Made by a program: the position numbers and the translations under genes. Shown piece after piece: positions 60,275 to 64,000 of a DNA stretch of 64,000 nt (position 1 is the stretch's first letter; the number at the start of each line of letters is the position of its first letter). The stretch is from an uncultured Gardnerella sp. (GTDB taxonomy: Bacteria > Actinomycetota > Actinomycetes > Actinomycetales > Bifidobacteriaceae). The DNA is taken from NCBI GenBank assembly GCA_947088155.1, contig CAMUFL010000004.1, positions 61,001 through 125,000 on the forward strand, written 5' to 3'. The notes under the pieces were generated by a model. That model saw nothing but the letters and a program-made list of their open reading frames with translations. It was not told where the DNA came from and ran no database searches.

Positions 60275-61187
60275 AAAAGGAATAGACGTATCAGAATGGC
60301 AGGGTGACATTGATTTCAACGCGGTGAAAGCATCCGGCGTTGAGTTTGTGATCATTCGAGCAGGATACGGTATCGGATGCAAAGACAAGTGGTTTGAACA
60401 GAACTATCGTAAAGCAAAAACATGCGGTCTTGATGTTGGAGCCTACTGGTATTCGTACGCAAACTCTGGTTTTGAGGCGGCTGAGGAGGCTCAAAGCTGT
60501 GTGAACATGCTTTCAGGTAAGAGTTTTGAGTATCCTGTTTACTTTGATTTGGAAGAAAAAAGCCAGCTTAACCGTGGGCGAGCTTTCTGCGATTCACTGA
60601 TTACCAGTTTTTGCAATAAGCTGGAAGCTTGCGGGTATTATGCAGGTTTTTACACTTCGCTTTCAACTGCTAATAATCTTGTGTCCGCTCATGTTAGAAA
60701 CCGTTACGCTTTGTGGATTGCACAGTGGAACACGCACTGCAATTATCAGGGTTCGTATGGTCTTTGGCAATACTCGTCAAGTGGCAGTGTGCCTGGAGTA
60801 GCTGGCAGAGTTGACATGGATTATGCTTACGTGGATTATCCGAGCATTATTAAAAACGCTGGCCTAAACGGGTGTAAAAACGGCGGCTCCAATCAAGCTG
60901 CGCGCACGTCAAGTATTGATGAGGTGGCGCGAGAAGTTATTAACGGCGCTTGGGGTAACGGCAGCACGCGTAAACAGCGTTTAACTTCTGCCGGATACGA
61001 TTATGCGAGCGTGCAAAATAAGGTTAATGAGCTTCTCGGTGTTAAAGCTTATAGAAAGTCGGTTGATGAGCTTGCCCGTGAAGTAATCCGAGGCGCTTGG
61101 GGTAACGGCAACACACGAAAACAGCGTCTAACTCAAGCAGGATACGATTATGATACGGTACAAAAACGAGTAAACGAACTCTTATAA
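60267..61187 (+). CDS. endolysin: GH25 muramidase with two CW_7 repeats
   Basis: 306 residues. GH25 lysozyme domain (about 3-195): GIDVSEWQGDIDFNAVKASG, VIIRAGYG, catalytic-site DLEEKSQ, WIAQWN and VDMDYAY. Two CW_7 cell-wall-binding repeats follow (about 215-258 and 263-306), each of the form VDELAREVIRGAWGNGNTRK then QRLTQAGYDY. No signal peptide, so export depends on the holin. It is the true lysin of this prophage, distinct from the DUF1906 cargo protein. Confidence 0.93.
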   Translation: MSKKGIDVSEWQGDIDFNAVKASGVEFVIIRAGYGIGCKDKWFEQNYRKAKTCGLDVGAYWYSYANSGFEAAEEAQSCVNMLSGKSFEYPVYFDLEEKSQLNRGRAFCDSLITSFCNKLEACGYYAGFYTSLSTANNLVSAHVRNRYALWIAQWNTHCNYQGSYGLWQYSSSGSVPGVAGRVDMDYAYVDYPSIIKNAGLNGCKNGGSNQAARTSSIDEVAREVINGAWGNGSTRKQRLTSAGYDYASVQNKVNELLGVKAYRKSVDELAREVIRGAWGNGNTRKQRLTQAGYDYDTVQKRVNELL

Positions 61188-61207
61188 AACAGTTTGAAAC
61201 ATGTAAA

Positions 61208-61252
61208 GCCCGAGGCTTGTTCCTACATTGGAGCAATCCTCGGGCTTTTTTT
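61208..61252 (+). terminator. intrinsic terminator after the lysis cassette
   Basis: GCCCGAGG (61208-61215) pairs with CCTCGGGC (61238-61245), with TTG/CAA inside, followed by T7. Confidence 0.92.
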
Positions 61253-61285
61253 ATTTTTTTTTAAGGTTAAATTGTCAAGTCAATA

Positions 61286-61334
61286 GGTTAAAAAACACTG
61301 TTTTTTCTTTGCCTGTGATGTAAGGAGGCACAGG
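61286..61334 (+). promoter_or_regulatory. phage control element A, copy 3, with RBS hairpin
   Basis: GGTTAAAAA (61286-61294), 12 bases, then CTTTGCCTGTGAT (61307-61319). Here GCCTGTG (61311-61317) pairs perfectly with CACAGGC (61329-61335), placing AAGGAGG in the loop three bases before the ATG of the next gene. Confidence 0.75.
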
Positions 61335-61337
61335 CAA

Positions 61338-61748
61338 ATGAATATAAAAGAAAAACAGCAAGTCAAATTACTAAGAGATGAAGGTCTTAGCTATACGCAG
61401 ATTGCAAACCGTATGGATGTTTCCGTTAATACGATTAAAAGCTACTGCAAACGTAACAGTCTAGGCGTAATCCAGTCTACGAAAATACAGACGGCATTAT
61501 GTGAATCTTGTTCAAAACCAGTCAAGCAAAACAAAGGAAGAAAAGTTAAACGTTTCTGTTCTGACGCGTGTAGAAACACGTGGTGGAACAAGCATACACA
61601 GTTGGTAAAAAGACAGGCAAACTATGAGTGTGCTTGTCTTAACTGCAAAAATTCTTTTATCTCTTACGGTAACAAGGCAAGAAAATACTGCTGCCACGCC
61701 TGCTATATAGAACATCGTTTTGAAGGTGAGCATCATGCAAATAAGTAA
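61338..61748 (+). CDS. HTH and Cys-cluster protein of the recombinase module
   Basis: 136 residues. N-terminal resolvase-like HTH (about 5-45: QVKLLRDEGLSYTQIANRMD, VSVNTIKSYCKRN) and two zinc-binding-like clusters (CESCSKP ... FCSDACRNTWW and CACLNCKNSF ... YCCHACYIEH). Proteins of this layout precede serine-recombinase genes in many Firmicutes phages and integrative elements and may regulate excision. The Shine-Dalgarno lies in the loop of control element A copy 3. Overlaps the next gene by 14 bases. Confidence 0.75.
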   Translation: MNIKEKQQVKLLRDEGLSYTQIANRMDVSVNTIKSYCKRNSLGVIQSTKIQTALCESCSKPVKQNKGRKVKRFCSDACRNTWWNKHTQLVKRQANYECACLNCKNSFISYGNKARKYCCHACYIEHRFEGEHHANK

Positions 61749-61947
61749 TGATGCTCACGGGCTAAAGGATGTTAAAGCGAGGGCTTGGACAAAAGAGAGT
61801 ATGCAGGCGGATTTTCGTTTTGAAATAGCCGAAAAACTTACCGTTTCACTCTTTAAAAAAGGTCTTATCAGCGAGCAAGAAAAAGAAAAAATAAGCCGTC
61901 TTAACAGGGAAAAATTTCACCCGTTTTACAAGGAATTATTGGGTTAA
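61735..61947 (+). CDS. small SHOCT-like protein of the recombinase module
   Basis: 70 residues from ATG 61735, inside the end of the previous gene. ADFRFEIAEKLTVSLFKKGL then ISEQEKEKISRLNREKFHPF resembles SHOCT-type short oligomerisation domains (G-L-I-S/T-x-E-E-F). Commonly found between the HTH protein and the recombinases; possibly a directionality factor. Function inferred from context only. Confidence 0.6.
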   Translation: MQISNDAHGLKDVKARAWTKESMQADFRFEIAEKLTVSLFKKGLISEQEKEKISRLNREKFHPFYKELLG

Positions 61948-61951
61948 AAGC

Positions 61952-61981
61952 TTGATAAACACTGCTTTTAGAGTGATGAAT
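61952..61981 (+). promoter_or_regulatory. phage promoter-like element B, copy 4
   Basis: TTGATA (61952-61957), 18 bases containing GCTTTTAGAGTG, then ATGAAT. Placed 26 bases before the recombinase start, so integrase expression may be driven separately. Confidence 0.65.
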
Positions 61982-62007
61982 AGTATTAGCTGAAAGTGAG
62001 GGAAATA

Positions 62008-63576
62008 GTGAAAGAAATAATAAAAATAGACTCTACAATGCGAAAAACTGGTTTTGAGAAAAAGACGCGGGTTGCAGCGTATGCGAGAGTTTCTAGTGAT
62101 AGTGATGAGCAGCTTCTCAGTCTAGAAGTGCAAAAGGAGCATTACGAAAACTATATTAAGTCTAATCCCTGCTGGGAGTATGCGGGGCTTTACTTTGACG
62201 AGGGTATTAGCGGCACGAAAATCGGTAAGCGTGAAAGTCTTAAACAACTGCTTAAAGACTGTCAGAGCGGTCAGATAGACAGGATTGTTACAAAGTCTAT
62301 TAGTAGGCTTGCAAGAAACACGGTTGACTGTCTTGAAATAGTTAGAAAACTTACCGGTCTCGGTATTTATTTGTATTTTGAGAAAGAAAACATTGATACC
62401 GAGCATATGAGTTCAGAGCTTATGCTTTCTATCCTGAGTTCCATTGCACAAAGCGAGTCAAAATCCATCTCGGAAAACAACACGTGGGCAATTCAAAAAC
62501 GGTTCGAAAACGGAAGCTTCGTCATTTCCTGCCCTGCGTATGGGTATAAAAACGAGAATAAGAAAATGATTATAGTTCCCGAGCAAGCCAGGGTAGTAAA
62601 AGAAATTTTCAACATGGCTCTTTCCGGCATGGGTGGAGAAGCAATAGCACGAGTATTGACCGATAAAAAGATTCCAACTAAAAAGGGCGGAAGTTGGACT
62701 TCAAGTACCGTGAACGCTGTTTTGACTAATAAAACATACACAGGTGATGTAATTTTTCAGAAAACATACACGGATGATAGTTTTAACCGCCATAAAAACT
62801 GTGGTGAGAAAAAACAGTATGTTATTGAAAACCATCACGAGGCTATTATCAGTCATGAAACTTTTAATCTTGTAAAAGAGATTATCGCGTGGAGAAGAAG
62901 TGAAAATAACATAGTATGTGGTAGTGGTAAGTACAATAAGCTTTATGCGTTTTCAGGTAAAATTCGTTGTGGTGTGTGTGGAAGCAAGTGTAAAAGACGA
63001 ATAATTTATCAACATAATAAGGCGTATGGCATATGGGTTTGTATAACGCATCTTGAAGATATTCATGCTTGTTCACAAAAGTCTGTTATGGAAAGTTATC
63101 TTAAAATTTCCTTCCTGCAAATGTTAAACAAGTTAAAAGCAGGATACGTTCAAATGTTGACTCCTCTCGTAGAAAGTTTGAGAGGTGTGAATAATAAAGA
63201 CGGTTTGAACAAGGTTATCGAACTCGAAGAAAAAAAGCTTAAGCTGCAAGAACAAGAGCAAGTACTCAGTAAGCTTTTAGCCGGTGGCTACATTGAGATG
63301 GATTCCTACTATCTGGAAAGCAATCAGCTTAGAACGGAAATAGATACTTGTCTTAAGGAAAAACTTCAGCTTTCCAACAGTTTAAACGGTAACTTAACGC
63401 ACTTAAACGAGGTGCAAAAACTTCAACGGTTCGTAAGCGTCACAGAAGTATTTAGCGAGTTTAAGGATGAGGATTTTCTGGATTTTGTAGACGGCATAGT
63501 GGTAAAAAGCAGAACAAGATTTCTTTTTATTTTGAGATGCGGATTGGAATTAGAAGAAGAGGTGAAAGAAACATGA
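62008..63576 (+). CDS. large serine recombinase (phage integrase/excisionase)
   Basis: 522 residues from GTG 62008 (AGGGAAATA upstream; GTG 61996 is in frame). Catalytic resolvase domain about 20-165: the nucleophile Ser in YARVSSDSDEQLLSLEVQ, and conserved Arg in KSISRLARNTVDCLE. Recombinase domain about 190-290 (IARVLTDKKIPTKKGGSWTS), zinc ribbon CGVCGSKCKRR and a coiled coil (about 400-470). Expected to integrate the phage at a short attB. Overlaps the next gene by 4 bases. Confidence 0.93.
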   Translation: MKEIIKIDSTMRKTGFEKKTRVAAYARVSSDSDEQLLSLEVQKEHYENYIKSNPCWEYAGLYFDEGISGTKIGKRESLKQLLKDCQSGQIDRIVTKSISRLARNTVDCLEIVRKLTGLGIYLYFEKENIDTEHMSSELMLSILSSIAQSESKSISENNTWAIQKRFENGSFVISCPAYGYKNENKKMIIVPEQARVVKEIFNMALSGMGGEAIARVLTDKKIPTKKGGSWTSSTVNAVLTNKTYTGDVIFQKTYTDDSFNRHKNCGEKKQYVIENHHEAIISHETFNLVKEIIAWRRSENNIVCGSGKYNKLYAFSGKIRCGVCGSKCKRRIIYQHNKAYGIWVCITHLEDIHACSQKSVMESYLKISFLQMLNKLKAGYVQMLTPLVESLRGVNNKDGLNKVIELEEKKLKLQEQEQVLSKLLAGGYIEMDSYYLESNQLRTEIDTCLKEKLQLSNSLNGNLTHLNEVQKLQRFVSVTEVFSEFKDEDFLDFVDGIVVKSRTRFLFILRCGLELEEEVKET

Positions 63577-63983
63577 CACACATCCCATATGGTTACAGAA
63601 TAGTAGACGGTAAAGCGGTTATAGATGAAGTAAAAGCTCAAGAAGTAAGAGAGTTTTTTCGTTTCTATCTTGAATTTAAAAATATTTCTCAAGCTGCTAA
63701 AAAATCAGGTATAAAAAGGGCTTGGCCAGTCACGGGCAAAATTCTTAGCAAGAAATTGTATTTAGGAACAGAGTTTTATCCTCAGATTATCGATGAGGAT
63801 ATGTTTAGACAAGTGCAACAAATAAGGCATGAGAATGCTATCAGGAATCATCGTTATAAAGAGCCTAAGCCAATAAAGGAAATTCGGCTTATTACAAGCT
63901 ACCAGTTAGAAAAGGTAGAAAAGAAATATGATGATCCTTATCGTCAAGCAGTATACGCGTACAGTCAAATCAAGGAGGTGTAA
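63573..63983 (+). CDS. recombinase-domain protein lacking the catalytic domain
   Basis: 136 residues from ATG 63573 (GAGGTGAAAGAAAC upstream, overlapping the integrase stop). It begins MTHIPYGYRIVDGKAVIDEV, the sequence normally found after the resolvase domain (YGY motif of the Recombinase domain), and has no catalytic Ser region. Short proteins like this sit between two full serine recombinases in some Clostridia-type elements, so it is likely a genuine accessory factor and not a truncation, but a relic is possible. Confidence 0.75.
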   Translation: MTHIPYGYRIVDGKAVIDEVKAQEVREFFRFYLEFKNISQAAKKSGIKRAWPVTGKILSKKLYLGTEFYPQIIDEDMFRQVQQIRHENAIRNHRYKEPKPIKEIRLITSYQLEKVEKKYDDPYRQAVYAYSQIKEV

Positions 63984-64000
63984 AATGAATGCCAACGTTA
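63984..64000 (+). CDS. start of a further gene, probably another serine recombinase (cut by window)
   Basis: ATG directly after the previous stop, with GGAGG upstream, reading MNANV before the edge. The context (third gene of a recombinase run) suggests a second full-length serine recombinase. Too short to confirm. Confidence 0.4.

Overview
The window looks like a low-GC member of the Bifidobacteriaceae, most likely Gardnerella (inferred from the order typA, pheA-tyrA, xerC, an oligopeptide ABC operon with a fused OppDF ATPase, DUF3710-DUF3159 and a TrmA-like RNA methyltransferase, all with AT-rich codon use). No rRNA, tRNA or CRISPR array was recognised.

Layout: 1-15.6 kb is ordinary chromosome: the 3' end of typA, pheA-tyrA, xerC, oppA-B-C-DF, an exonuclease III, two actinobacterial proteins of unknown function and an RNA methyltransferase. 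15.6-25.4 kb is an accessory region: a GT2 glycosyltransferase with a 9-base homopolymer tract just upstream, a Schlafen/AlbA_2-type ATP-binding protein with an in-frame 12-bp tandem repeat, a secreted 187-aa protein followed by two related membrane proteins, a membrane protein with a Cys-rich bacteriocin-like tail, and decayed pieces of an amidase, a restriction-modification-type protein, a phage terminase and an IS3-family transposase. From about 25.6 kb to beyond the right edge lies one apparently intact HK97-type siphoprophage.

Prophage: early genes (sigma-like factor, DUF2800 nuclease-like protein, DUF2815 ssDNA-binding protein, family A DNA polymerase, antirepressor, DUF4406, VirE-type primase/helicase, VRR-NUC, SNF2 helicase) lead to a late regulator (DUF1492/ArpU-like). 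Then come a cargo gene for a DUF1906 glycoside-hydrolase-like protein with a convergent membrane-protein gene, an HNH endonuclease, the terminases, a phage SAM synthetase beside a ParB-methyltransferase fusion, portal, ClpP-like protease, capsid, connectors, tail genes with a -1 frameshift chaperone, tape measure, Dit, tail protein, holin, a GH25 endolysin with CW_7 repeats, and a serine-recombinase module that runs off the window.

The most striking observation is in the polymerase gene. Motif B is interrupted by a 309-residue intein whose Hint residues all look intact, and inside the intein, in the +1 frame, lies a complete 267-aa HNH homing endonuclease gene with its own strong Shine-Dalgarno. 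The intein frame stays open through the whole overprinted part, so one stretch of DNA appears to encode two proteins. The prophage also carries two families of repeated control elements: GGTTAAAAA-N12-CTTTGCCTGTGAT (three copies with invariant spacing) and TTGNTA-N18-A/T-rich (four copies).
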